Source: JAAYJM01 sp964499465
GTDB lineage: Bacteria > Bacteroidota > Ignavibacteria > Kapaibacteriales > UBA2268
NCBI GenBank assembly: GCA_964499465.1
Contig: CAZCLJ010000052.1
Location: 1 to 20,315 of the forward strand
DNA length: 20,315 nt
Direction: 5' to 3'
Shown here: one piece after another, positions 8,625-17,740 of the stretch
How the letters are laid out: each line of letters starts with the position of its first letter
How positions within the stretch are numbered: the first letter of the stretch is position 1
Program-made: the position numbers and the translations under genes
Notes under the pieces: generated by a model
Told to the model about the DNA's origin: nothing
The model's input: the letters and a program-made list of their open reading frames with translations, nothing else
Databases searched by the model: none

Positions 8625-8865
8625 AGTTTTCGGTTTATAGTTCATAGTTTATGGTTTATGGTTTTCGGTTTATGGTTTATGGTTTATGGTTTTCGGTTTA
8701 TGGTAATTAAGTCATTAGTTACTAGTCATTAGTTATTAGAATTTTTTCTTCTACCAATAACCAATAACCATTAACCAATAACCATTAACCAATAACCATT
8801 AACCATTAACCATTAACCATTAACCAATAACCATTTATCATTTATCACTTATCATTTATCATTAA
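8625..8865. repeat. Large inverted heptamer array, about 33 units
   Basis: The left arm (8625-8743) is 17 phased 7-bp units, mostly GGTTTAT, GGTTTTC and AGTTTAT, passing into AAGTCAT, TAGTTAC, TAGTCAT and TAGTTAT. After a 10-bp spacer the right arm (8754-8865) has 16 phased units, CCAATAA and CCATTAA alternating and then drifting to CCATTTA, TCATTTA, TCACTTA and TCATTAA. The arms are roughly complementary, so the DNA could fold into a long imperfect hairpin. The array ends at the base before the stop codon of giant gene B. There are no spacers, so it is not a CRISPR array. Together with the terminator it fills the gap between two convergent genes, and I see no gene in it. Confidence 0.85.
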
Positions 8866-11800
8866 CTACTTACTCACAATCATAAACGAAGTTACTCTTC
8901 GTTCACTAGAACTTAATACAATATTATACATTCCATTTGCTAAGTTGCTTGCATCGAAATCTATTCTGTGTATTCCAGCAGAATAAATCTTGTTTCCAAT
9001 ACTTGCAATGAGTTCGCCAGTTGAAGTGTAAACCTGTATTTCAGCGTTTGATTCTTCTGTTAAAGTAAATTCAAATACAACATTGTTTTCTACTGGATTT
9101 GGTATGTTTTTGATTGACATTGCAAAGCCAGATTCGTTATATGCACTTGCTTTTGCTACGTAGATTGCATTTGTTCTGTAATAAAGTTCGTTTTGTTCTG
9201 TATTGCCAGTTATTTCTTTAATTTGTGTTAAAGAAATTTCTTTACTTGTATTATTTGTTGTATTATAAAGTTTTACGTTCAAATATTCATTTTCTTTTGC
9301 ACCATCAACGTTTTGAGTTGCTTCGTCATCTCCCCAAATTGTTATTGCTGCAATGCCGTTATGAATTGCGCCGGCACCAATTAATTCATTATTCATATTA
9401 TAAACTCCGATTTCATTTCCTTCATTATTTTCAATTGAAATAAGTAAAGTTGCATTGCTTCCAGTGTTTCCAATGGTAGGAATGTTGTATTTTGCAAGTG
9501 GAGTAATGTTGTTTCCGGTAACGGCTTTTTGGGCAGAATTTGCTGGATAAGTAAGTTCTGCTGCTTCGTTCATATAGAAGTAATATCCTTGTCCAGATTG
9601 CATATTACCAATAGTATTTATTCCAAAAGAAGGCATAAAAATGCCACCAACGTTATCTTTTGCCAGAACTAATGATGAAGAGATTGATGAAAGGGCAGCA
9701 GTTGGTGACATTTCATTATCGCGCAAATAAGCAGATAAATTCCAGCCATTATTTAAATTGATTGGTGTTTCTTCTGGAACTATTTTTCCTCCAGAAATAT
9801 TTAGTTCATCTTCATTTAACATATTAACCAAATAGCCATCTTTGTTATTCCAATTTCCAATAGTATTAATATTAAATGCAGGATTATACATTTCCCCGGC
9901 ACCATTTTTAACAATTTTTACGTCTGTTGAAATATTATCAAAAACATTTTCAATATCAGCATTTTCTGGTTCGATGAAAGAAGAAATAATGTTCCAGCCG
10001 GAATTAAGAGAAATATTTTGAGTTTCTGAACCAGAATCAGTTGTAAAGGAAAACACTACTGACCAAAGACTAATGGCATCTTCATATGCAGCATTAAGAC
10101 GCCAAAAATATTGAGTTAAAGGATTTAATTGTTCTTCTAAAGTTAGCTGAAAAGTTGTTCCTTCTGTTATTATATGCTCAATAAGAATATTAGAGAAGTT
10201 CTCATTATCAGATACCTGCAAAGTATAAGAAGTAGCATATTCAGATTCTTCCCATTCAAAAACTGGTGTTAATGAAACTTCAATAGCAGTATTTACTGGT
10301 AGAAGAAGTTCCGGTGGCAAAATGACTGGAATTTCCAATCCGAACATCATATTTGGTCTGTTGCTTGAAATAGTTGCCCGGGCTGGTGAAGAACAAATTG
10401 TAGAACCACCGAAACCACCATAGTACATAGCTGAAAAATAGCCAGTATTAGTATAATAGAATGATTCATTTAGTGAAACAGTAGTAGAAGCATTGTAGAA
10501 ACAAACTCCAACGAGGATATTAGAAACTCCATCCCAATTAAAGGCATTATCAAATTCATGAATATTCCAACCTAAATTTGGAATATAGCTGTAAGGGCCA
10601 TAAACCGATGTCCAGTTGTTCAAATCCCAAATAAGACCCAATGATGTAGTATTTGTATGTTTCAAAGATATAGTGAAATTTTCCAAAGTATCACCGGAGT
10701 TGATTTGAGCAACATTAAAAGCAAGTGAAGTAATAGCATCTGTTGTCATACCTGCTGCAATGAGTTCTTCTGCACGAATCAGGAAATGATGTTTTACTGC
10801 CTGGTTATAATTACCATAAGGAGCTGGAAATTGCCAACTTGAATTATAATTTGTTCCATCACCAATATTGACGAAAGCACCGGTAGTAAATGTCCAGGCA
10901 TCAGACCAATAACCTTCACTACATAAATTATACATTTTAACTCGCCACCAATATTGAGTATTCATAGCTAAATCAGCTGCATAAAAATTTGTTTCTGTAA
11001 GTTCGTTTTGGTCAATAAATAAATCTGAAAATTCTTCATCAGTTGCAACCTGTAAATGATAACCAGTCGCTGCTGATAAACCATTCCATGACAATAACAT
11101 AGTTTTTGGCGTATTAGTAAGTTCATTTTGAGGAGCAATTAAAGTTGTCGGAGGTAACTCGCCGTCAGTGGTGAATTTAAAGTATTGTGACCAGACGCTT
11201 GTGTCAATATAGTTAGCTGCATTTACTCTCCAGTAATATAGTATAGTTTCTTCCAGTTCTTCTTCAACAGGTATTTGGAATTCAGAAATAAAATTAACTG
11301 ATGTTTCCAAGACAATATTAAGAAATTCGTTATCAGTTGCGAGCTGTAAAGTATAGGCATCTGCATTTTCAACATCGGACCAATCTAATAAAGGAGTAGT
11401 CGTAATACAATATGAATTATCTAAAGGACTTGAAAGCTCTGGAGGAGTCAAACCGGATAAGTTCATAGAAATCAGCATATTTGGTCTGTTCATTGATAAA
11501 GTTGAGCGGGAAGGACTTGTGCAATAGGTTGCCTGTCCTCTTGTATTTCCCCAACGAACTGAGTTAAATGATGTTGGCGTAAAGTATGTACTTTCATTAA
11601 ATCCAACAGTATTTAAATTATTGAAGCAAACATCAACCAGAATGTTTGAAGTGCCATCCCAAATAAAGTTTTCGTCAAATTGATGGATATTCCAACCAAG
11701 AACAGGATAATAATTAACAGGACCATAAACCGTTGTGTAATTAGATAAATCCCAAGCCGCAGTTAGTTCATTTACAGAAGTGCTCTTTAATTGAATAGCA

Positions 11801-14800
11801 AAATCCGTTAATACACTTCCAGAATTTATTTGTGCAATCTCAAAAGCGATTGAAGTTATAACTCCGGGAATTGCTCCAAATGCACTTAACTCTTCTGCCC
11901 GAATCAGGATTTGATGCTTAGCAGCTCCATTGCTGCCACCATAAGGAGCAGGATAAGAAATACTAACATTAGTTTGCGTTCCAGTCCCTGTTACAAAGCT
12001 TGAACCTGTTGTGAAAAAGTATATATAAGACCATTCACTTTCATTGCAGCTATTTATTGCTTTAACTCTCCACCAGTATTCTGTTATAAGTCCTAATCCT
12101 GTTCCCAAATAGTTTGTTTCTGTAATTCCAGTTTGGTTTATAACTAGTTCCGAAAATTCTGAATTTAAAGATACCTGTAATTGATAATTTTCTGCTCCAA
12201 ATGTAGCTTCCCAATAAAATGTTAATGGAATAACAAAATCAAAAGAACCATCGGGCGGATTAATAAGAATTGGTTGCGATAAATCACCATTTGTTATAAA
12301 TGACCAGACAGAAGACCAGTTACTATTGCAATTATCTTCACCAATAGCCATTACTCTCCAATAGTATTGAGTTAGTCCGTATAAATTGTTCACTGAATAA
12401 TTTGATGAAGCTATATCAGTAACTTCTAAATCAATATATACAAAACTTGGGTCACTTGTTAATTGAAGTGTGTAAGTTAAAGAATTTTCTACTTCGTTCC
12501 AATCAAGTTCTGTTGTTGTTTCAATACAAAAACTGTTATTCTCCGGAGCAACTAATTGAGGATATTCTAGACATGGCTCAAAGTATGGAATTGCCATAGC
12601 AGTTATCTGTTCTCTATTAGTAAAAATACCAACTATCGTTGCGTTGCCAGTTGCTACATTAATAGTTAGTAGGCGCCCTGAATCTATCATCGAACTTGAA
12701 ACATAACAGGTATTTGTGTTCTTATCAAACTCAATTTCTTGTCTGTAATAAATATCAAAACCTGTTGGACCTATTAATGTAGATTCACCTGTATATTTAT
12801 TTACAGAGTAAAAACTATTGTCATTATCGCAAAGAGTGTAAAGATTGCCTTCAATAGAAGCACCTAATCCATAGAAGTAACCAGTTCCTACTACTCCAAT
12901 TTGAGTTGGAACAGCAGTTAATAAATCAATTGAATATAAATAAGAATTACCATTAACATAGCAAATAGCAAACATTGTATTTGATTGAACATCATAGCTC
13001 ATTCCTTCAACTTCAAAGCCAATATTACCAATAACAGTTCTTTCGCCTGTTAAATAATTAATAGTAACTAAATTATTCCCGGAACTAACGGCATACCACA
13101 AATTATTAGCCCATGTTCCGCAATAGAGGTTTTCAATATCAGATTGGTCATCTATTAAATAGATGTTTTCAGGATTGATAAGAGAAAATGTAACAAGCCC
13201 TTTAGCCATTCCATAATTCGATATATTATAACCGTAAGCAAAAGGAATATTGTTTGTAGTGAAATACCAGGTTTCGGAAAATGAACTAACAGAACATTCA
13301 TTTTGAGAAGCTACACGCCAGAAAATTTGTGTATTTAAAGGTAAATTATATAAAAATAATTGATTTTCTGAAGTAATCGAATCGCAAATAATATTTTGGA
13401 ATTCATCATCAAGAGCAACTTGTAAATGATAAGAAGAAGCTCCAAGAATTGATTCCCAAGTGAAAATTTGAGCTTGTTCCTGTTCTGTTGCTGCAAAAGC
13501 TGGTGAAATTAATATGGGAGAAGTTAGCTCCCCTTCAGTAATAAAGTTAGATATTCGTGACCAATAGCTTACATTTTCTCCATCACTTGCGTTTACTCTC
13601 CAATAGTATTGAGTAATTTCGTTTAAACAATTTAAATCAGCCAATTGATATTGTGACTCTTCTAATCCTGTTATATCAACTTCAGCATAGTAAAAGTTCG
13701 GGTCGCTTGATACCTGTAACGTATAATAAATAGCTCCGTCAGGGTCAGTCCAGTCAAAAAATGCAGTTGTTGATACACATATAGATTTATTTACTGGATT
13801 TTCCAATACTGGCGGAGAAACAGGAGGTAAATCAAACTCAAAAAGCATATTGGGTCTGTAATTAGAAAGAGATGACCACATTGGTTCATCACTACAAATC
13901 CCAGCGAAATTATCAATATTGAAGAAACGGGTTGAAGTAAAATCACATTCTGTCCAGAAAGTTGATTCATTTATAGTAGGGCTCATATTATTGAAGCATA
14001 GTTCAACAATTATGCTCGAAGCTCCATCCCAGAAAAATGGCTCAATAAAATCGTGAGAATTCCATCCAGCGAAAGGAGAATATGAATCGTTAGAATAGAC
14101 AATAGTGAATCCATCTAAATCCCAGGGACCAGCAAGTTCGGTTACCGTTGAAGTTTTGATTTTGATTTGATAATTTTGAAGAGCAACCCCACTGTTAATG
14201 TCAGCAACATTGAAAGCCAATGAAGTAATTTCTCCTGTATTACCACCTGCTTCATATATTTCTTCAGGTAAGATTAAAAACTGCTGTCTTACTCCACCAT
14301 TAAAATTTGAGTATGCTGAGGGATACTCATATTGGCTGTTATATGTAGTTCCGTTTCCAATTCGGACAAAGGAACCGGTAGTAAAAGTCCATACTTCTGA
14401 CCAAGCACTTGTATCAACTGGATTGTACATTCTCACGCGCCACCAATACTGAGTACTCATTTCAAAAAAGCCACCTGAGAAAGTAGGGCTATTAAGTAAA
14501 GGTTCATCAATAATCAGATTTGAAAAATCTTCAGAACTTGCAATTTGAATATGATAATTAGAAGCAGCGATTAATCCAGTCCAATTAAAAATTGGACTAA
14601 CAGAACTTCCTTCATAATTATTTTCAGGATTTATTAATTCCGGTTGAGTTAATTCGCCTTCAGTGAAAAAAGAAAACGGACGCGACCAGACTCCATTTTC
14701 ATTTTCGGCACTAATTCCCCTTACTCTCCAGTAATAGAGTGTAAGTTCATTAAGTTGAGTATTAAGTTGAAATGAAGTATCTTCAATACCAAGAATGTCA

Positions 14801-15738
14801 ATTTCTATCGTATCAAAATTATATTGTGTAGAAACTTGAATTTGATAAGATACTGCTCCTTCTGCTGATGTCCAATCGAACAAAGGTAAAACATCATTAC
14901 CGTAAGACATATTTTCTGGAGATAAAAGAGATGGTGGAAGCTCTGTATATTGAAGTAAAGAATAAGCAAAGAATTTACTCGGATTACCTTGTATTAAACC
15001 TCCAATTACTAAATATCCGGGCAAAATATTTATTGAGTTAAATAAGCCACCTGCTAATGGATTTTCAATACCCAAACCTGCATCGCTTAAAACATTATGC
15101 CAAACTCCTGTTTGGTTTCCTGTAGCTATGTTAATTTGAACTATTGCACTTAAACTTCCTAAAAAATTAGAACTATGTAACCAGAGAAAAGGACCTCCTT
15201 CACTTATATTATCATAAGCTATTCCGCAAACTGAATTGACTTGATATGATAAATATGGAATAGTACTTTGAATTGTGCCATTCGGATTTAAGAGGACCAC
15301 ATCAGAGTTCCATGAACTGCACCAAAAACCATTATTCTCTGAATCATAAGCAATACTAATAACATTTATTGGTGAATTTATTGTTGTAATTAACTGCTTT
15401 AAATTAAAATCCAGAACAAAAATTTGATTGTTAGAATTACTACCATAGAAAGAATCGCCATCATAAGCTAAGTCTTTAATTCCTGAAACACCATTAATTG
15501 AAAATGTTTCAATCCAATTACCATCAAGGTCAAATTTAGCAAAATCATTATTACTTCCGAAAGATGTATAAAGAAATAATCCGTCTGTTTCTGAACCATA
15601 TTGACCTGAACCTACGGCTGTTGAGACATTATAAGACCAAAGTAAATTCCAATCCTGTGCTTTAATATCACTGCAACACAGGAAAACAACTAATAATCCT
15701 AATAAAAGGAAAGATGACCGTTTAAATACTTTTTTCAT
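8866..15738 (-). CDS. Giant modular secreted surface protein with T9SS sorting domain, copy B
   Basis: 2290 residues from the ATG at 15738. An in-frame ATG at 15765 is rejected because 15738 has GGAGG 5 nt upstream and begins a normal signal peptide (1-27, ending IKA before QDW). Approximate modules: propeller-like 28-265; nine FN3-like modules at 270, 364, 638, 738, 1055, 1155, 1430, 1530 and 1805 with YYWRV or YWWRV and WS..W.FTT motifs; three jelly-roll-like modules (453-636, 1246-1425, 1621-1800) with motifs WDG.S.I.V..CFNN and RPNM; a second propeller-like region 833-1058; two 'LNSGWN' repeats 1907-2070; and a T9SS type A-like sorting domain at about 2210-2290 (IPNPVENN, then FDASNLANGMYNIVL). 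The last domain implies export by the type IX system and anchoring to or release from the cell surface. FN3 and jelly-roll repeats suggest adhesion or binding to polymers, which is inference. The gene diverges from the helical protein at 16135. Confidence 0.93.
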   Translation of the reverse strand: MKKVFKRSSFLLLGLLVVFLCCSDIKAQDWNLLWSYNVSTAVGSGQYGSETDGLFLYTSFGSNNDFAKFDLDGNWIETFSINGVSGIKDLAYDGDSFYGSNSNNQIFVLDFNLKQLITTINSPINVISIAYDSENNGFWCSSWNSDVVLLNPNGTIQSTIPYLSYQVNSVCGIAYDNISEGGPFLWLHSSNFLGSLSAIVQINIATGNQTGVWHNVLSDAGLGIENPLAGGLFNSINILPGYLVIGGLIQGNPSKFFAYSLLQYTELPPSLLSPENMSYGNDVLPLFDWTSAEGAVSYQIQVSTQYNFDTIEIDILGIEDTSFQLNTQLNELTLYYWRVRGISAENENGVWSRPFSFFTEGELTQPELINPENNYEGSSVSPIFNWTGLIAASNYHIQIASSEDFSNLIIDEPLLNSPTFSGGFFEMSTQYWWRVRMYNPVDTSAWSEVWTFTTGSFVRIGNGTTYNSQYEYPSAYSNFNGGVRQQFLILPEEIYEAGGNTGEITSLAFNVADINSGVALQNYQIKIKTSTVTELAGPWDLDGFTIVYSNDSYSPFAGWNSHDFIEPFFWDGASSIIVELCFNNMSPTINESTFWTECDFTSTRFFNIDNFAGICSDEPMWSSLSNYRPNMLFEFDLPPVSPPVLENPVNKSICVSTTAFFDWTDPDGAIYYTLQVSSDPNFYYAEVDITGLEESQYQLADLNCLNEITQYYWRVNASDGENVSYWSRISNFITEGELTSPILISPAFAATEQEQAQIFTWESILGASSYHLQVALDDEFQNIICDSITSENQLFLYNLPLNTQIFWRVASQNECSVSSFSETWYFTTNNIPFAYGYNISNYGMAKGLVTFSLINPENIYLIDDQSDIENLYCGTWANNLWYAVSSGNNLVTINYLTGERTVIGNIGFEVEGMSYDVQSNTMFAICYVNGNSYLYSIDLLTAVPTQIGVVGTGYFYGLGASIEGNLYTLCDNDNSFYSVNKYTGESTLIGPTGFDIYYRQEIEFDKNTNTCYVSSSMIDSGRLLTINVATGNATIVGIFTNREQITAMAIPYFEPCLEYPQLVAPENNSFCIETTTELDWNEVENSLTYTLQLTSDPSFVYIDLEVTDIASSNYSVNNLYGLTQYYWRVMAIGEDNCNSNWSSVWSFITNGDLSQPILINPPDGSFDFVIPLTFYWEATFGAENYQLQVSLNSEFSELVINQTGITETNYLGTGLGLITEYWWRVKAINSCNESEWSYIYFFTTGSSFVTGTGTQTNVSISYPAPYGGSNGAAKHQILIRAEELSAFGAIPGVITSIAFEIAQINSGSVLTDFAIQLKSTSVNELTAAWDLSNYTTVYGPVNYYPVLGWNIHQFDENFIWDGTSNILVDVCFNNLNTVGFNESTYFTPTSFNSVRWGNTRGQATYCTSPSRSTLSMNRPNMLISMNLSGLTPPELSSPLDNSYCITTTPLLDWSDVENADAYTLQLATDNEFLNIVLETSVNFISEFQIPVEEELEETILYYWRVNAANYIDTSVWSQYFKFTTDGELPPTTLIAPQNELTNTPKTMLLSWNGLSAATGYHLQVATDEEFSDLFIDQNELTETNFYAADLAMNTQYWWRVKMYNLCSEGYWSDAWTFTTGAFVNIGDGTNYNSSWQFPAPYGNYNQAVKHHFLIRAEELIAAGMTTDAITSLAFNVAQINSGDTLENFTISLKHTNTTSLGLIWDLNNWTSVYGPYSYIPNLGWNIHEFDNAFNWDGVSNILVGVCFYNASTTVSLNESFYYTNTGYFSAMYYGGFGGSTICSSPARATISSNRPNMMFGLEIPVILPPELLLPVNTAIEVSLTPVFEWEESEYATSYTLQVSDNENFSNILIEHIITEGTTFQLTLEEQLNPLTQYFWRLNAAYEDAISLWSVVFSFTTDSGSETQNISLNSGWNIISSFIEPENADIENVFDNISTDVKIVKNGAGEMYNPAFNINTIGNWNNKDGYLVNMLNEDELNISGGKIVPEETPINLNNGWNLSAYLRDNEMSPTAALSSISSSLVLAKDNVGGIFMPSFGINTIGNMQSGQGYYFYMNEAAELTYPANSAQKAVTGNNITPLAKYNIPTIGNTGSNATLLISIENNEGNEIGVYNMNNELIGAGAIHNGIAAITIWGDDEATQNVDGAKENEYLNVKLYNTTNNTSKEISLTQIKEITGNTEQNELYYRTNAIYVAKASAYNESGFAMSIKNIPNPVENNVVFEFTLTEESNAEIQVYTSTGELIASIGNKIYSAGIHRIDFDASNLANGMYNIVLSSSERRVTSFMIVSK

Positions 15739-15743
15739 GTGAA

Positions 15744-15748
15744 CCTCC
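15744..15748 (-). promoter_or_regulatory. Shine-Dalgarno motif of giant gene B
   Basis: GGAGG on the minus strand sits 5 nt before the ATG at 15738 and decides that start over the in-frame ATG at 15765, which would add nine residues ahead of the signal peptide. Confidence 0.7.
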
Positions 15749-15775
15749 AATTTTAAATAAAACAAATATTATAGT

Positions 15776-15840
15776 ATTTTATTAATAGATTTTATTAATA
15801 GATTTTATTAATAGATTTTATTCATAGATTTTATTCATAA
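15776..15840. repeat. Five tandem copies of a 13-bp unit
   Basis: Copies start at 15776, 15789, 15802, 15815 and 15828. The first three are identical (ATTTTATTAATAG), the fourth is ATTTTATTCATAG and the fifth ATTTTATTCATAA. The array lies 38-102 bp upstream of the giant gene start, where the upstream promoter element would be expected. Confidence 0.85.
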
Positions 15841-16134
15841 GAAATAACAAACATTTTTAAAAATATTTAAAAAAATTCTTAATATAATTTTTATTTGTTC
15901 AGTTTTTTGCTTCTATTAGTAGCATATCTTAATCAGTTATAATAAGAAAAATAAAATAGAGTAGAATAATATTATTTTTTTTTATTATATTGTAACATTA
16001 AAAAAATAACAAAGAACAAATAGTAATTATAAAACTATAATAAAGAATTATTATAAAAAAGGAAAAATATATTAAGAATTCAATATAACATTAAAATTTA
16101 ACTTTATTTATACTAATAGTTTAGCTATATATTT

Positions 16135-17604
16135 ATGGATAATTCAGTAAATAAACTTGTATTAAAATTATCAAAATCTGAGAAAGAATTCTTTTCAAAA
16201 CATACAAAGTATAGTAAGAAAGGTGATTCGAATTATTTAAAACTTTATAATAGCATTTTAAAGAACGGTTCTTCTACTGATATTGAAAACGATATGAAAT
16301 TTGAAAAGAACTCTTCTTTTAAAAACATCTCATTAGATAAAAAGATATTATTAGAAAAAATTCTTATTAGTTTAATAAACCATAAATTTGAAAATTCCTT
16401 CACTTGGAAAATTCAAAGAGATATTCATTATTCTCAGATTTTAATAGAAAAGGAACTGTTTAGTAAAGCTCAAAAAATTATAAATCGTGCTAAAAAGATT
16501 GCATATCAGACAGAAGAATTTGAATTAATATTATTAATTATTTCTTTAGAAATTACTCTTTGTTTTAAACATTGTTTTATTGAAAATTATCAAAAATTTT
16601 TGGAACTTCAAAATGAAAGAAATCAAATTATTGAAATTCTTAATAACATTCAACATTTATTATTAATTAAAACAGAGTATCAGCAATATCAGTTTAATGA
16701 TTATATTGACCAAACTGATTTAAAAAATTTTGAAAAAATATATGGGCACTCCCCTTTTATACCTGAAGAAAACATTTTAAGCAATAGAGCAAAAAGTATT
16801 TGGCTGTATAATAATTTTTTTTACTCATACATTATTCATGACTTTAATTTAGCATTTCATTATCATAGTAAACTGTATGACTTATATAAAGAATACCCCA
16901 AATTATTCGATAGAAAAGAAGTCTTGCAGTTAATTAATAATTTTCTATATAGTTGTAGTTTAATAAAGAATGAAACTTTATTTAATAGCTTAGTTAATGA
17001 ATTTGTTAGTTTAAAAAATCAAACAAAAGAAGAAACATGGTACATTAAAAGAAGTATATTTATCAGAACTTTAGAATTATATCATCAACTTAAACAATTT
17101 AATAAGGCAAATACTTTAGCTTTAGAAGCAGAAGATTTTTTAAATGTTAATACTTATTTTAGTAGTAATTTTAATATAAGATATCTACAGCTTTTAGTTA
17201 TTAGAGCTTTTGTCGAAAATAACAATTTTCATTCTGCTATTCATATCTCCCATAGACAATTTAAAGTTGTTGGTCCAGACTTTAGTAGTTCACTTTTCAA
17301 AATTTTTGAATTTATTGCACATTATAAATTAAAGAACTTCGATAATCTTTTATATTCTGTCGATTCGTGGGCAAAAACAATTCGTAATAAAAGAAAACAA
17401 TTTCCTATTGAAAAAGTATTAATAAGATTTTTCCGTTCTGTCTGTAATAAAGTATCTCTTGAAGAAAAGAAACAATTAATTTCAAATACTATCACTCATT
17501 TGATTAAAGTGGAAAAATATGAACCAAAATATTATATTTATCATATTTTCGATTTCACTGCCTGGTTCCAGCGTGAGTTGGAAGAAATGAATACTAATGG
17601 TTAA
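16135..17604 (+). CDS. Alpha-helical TPR-like protein of unknown function, copy B
   Basis: 489 residues, paralogous to the protein at 7061-8524 over its whole length; by eye roughly half of the residues match. It shares the N-terminal pattern MDNSV.KL.L.LSK.EKE.F, KIYGH.PF.PEE, SLKNQTKEE, the basic block KRKQFPIEKVLIRFFR (about 419-434) and WFxRELEEM near the end. It lacks a signal peptide and membrane segments and is predicted cytoplasmic and all-helical. The C-terminus is three residues longer than expected from copy A: after EEMN come TNG and the stop, which are encoded by the first units of the heptamer array that begins at 17594. The gene is divergent from giant gene B, as copy A is from giant gene A. 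No catalytic or DNA-binding motif was recognised, and the function is unknown. Confidence 0.85.
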   Translation: MDNSVNKLVLKLSKSEKEFFSKHTKYSKKGDSNYLKLYNSILKNGSSTDIENDMKFEKNSSFKNISLDKKILLEKILISLINHKFENSFTWKIQRDIHYSQILIEKELFSKAQKIINRAKKIAYQTEEFELILLIISLEITLCFKHCFIENYQKFLELQNERNQIIEILNNIQHLLLIKTEYQQYQFNDYIDQTDLKNFEKIYGHSPFIPEENILSNRAKSIWLYNNFFYSYIIHDFNLAFHYHSKLYDLYKEYPKLFDRKEVLQLINNFLYSCSLIKNETLFNSLVNEFVSLKNQTKEETWYIKRSIFIRTLELYHQLKQFNKANTLALEAEDFLNVNTYFSSNFNIRYLQLLVIRAFVENNNFHSAIHISHRQFKVVGPDFSSSLFKIFEFIAHYKLKNFDNLLYSVDSWAKTIRNKRKQFPIEKVLIRFFRSVCNKVSLEEKKQLISNTITHLIKVEKYEPKYYIYHIFDFTAWFQRELEEMNTNG

Positions 17605-17740
17605 TGGTTAATGGTAATTAAGTCATTTGTCATTCGTTATTGGTTAAAGTAAATATACTAATGACTAATGACCATAAACCATAAACCATAAACCATAAAC
17701 CATTAACCATTAACCATTAACAATTAACAATTAACAATTG
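17594..17740. repeat. Inverted heptamer array, 21 phased units
   Basis: Exactly 147 bp, 21 units of 7 bp in one phase: CTAATGG, TTAATGG x2, TAATTAA, GTCATTT, GTCATTC, GTTATTG, GTTAAAG, TAAATAT, ACTAATG x2, ACCATAA x4, ACCATTA x3, ACAATTA x2, ACAATTG. Neighbouring blocks differ by single bases. Left units are roughly complementary to right units, forming a possible long hairpin. The first units overlap the end of the coding sequence, which stops at 17604. The array shares the 17-bp core ATGGTAATTAAGTCATT with 8700-8716. Confidence 0.85.

Larger units (their letters stand above)
15739..16134. other. Divergent intergenic region between giant gene B and helical protein B
   Basis: These 396 bp are extremely AT-rich and hold no gene. 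They contain the Shine-Dalgarno motif and leader of the giant gene, a minus-strand TATAAT (15768-15773) that may serve as its -10/-7 element, five 13-bp tandem repeats immediately upstream of that, and then featureless A/T-runs up to the start at 16135. Promoters for both divergent genes are expected here, but I could not assign a full consensus to either. Confidence 0.55.

Noticed and set aside
8547..8732. Short plus-strand open frame of 61 codons
   Set aside because: It runs through the terminator flank and the heptamer array, and the translation is low-complexity (repeated FMVYG-like residues). It has no family resemblance.
8625..8865. CRISPR-like array
   Set aside because: Units are 7 bp, directly adjacent, without spacers, and change strand sense half-way. 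No cas gene is nearby.
9225..14452. Plus-strand open frames of 72 and 84 codons inside giant gene B
   Set aside because: They are antisense shadows of the coding sequence and have no independent features.
15664..15738. Giant protein B as a lipoprotein, from the CC in its signal peptide
   Set aside because: The residues before the cysteines (VVFL) do not form a normal lipobox, and IKA before QDW is a better signal peptidase I site, matching AAA before QDW in copy A.
15739..15765. Upstream start at 15765 for giant protein B
   Set aside because: It would place nine extra residues before a normal signal peptide and has no Shine-Dalgarno motif, whereas the ATG at 15738 has GGAGG at proper spacing.
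15741..16134. Bacteroidota -33/-7 promoter consensus in the divergent regions
   Set aside because: Partial TTTG and TAnnTTTG-like words occur, but none with correct spacing that I could trust in such AT-rich sequence.
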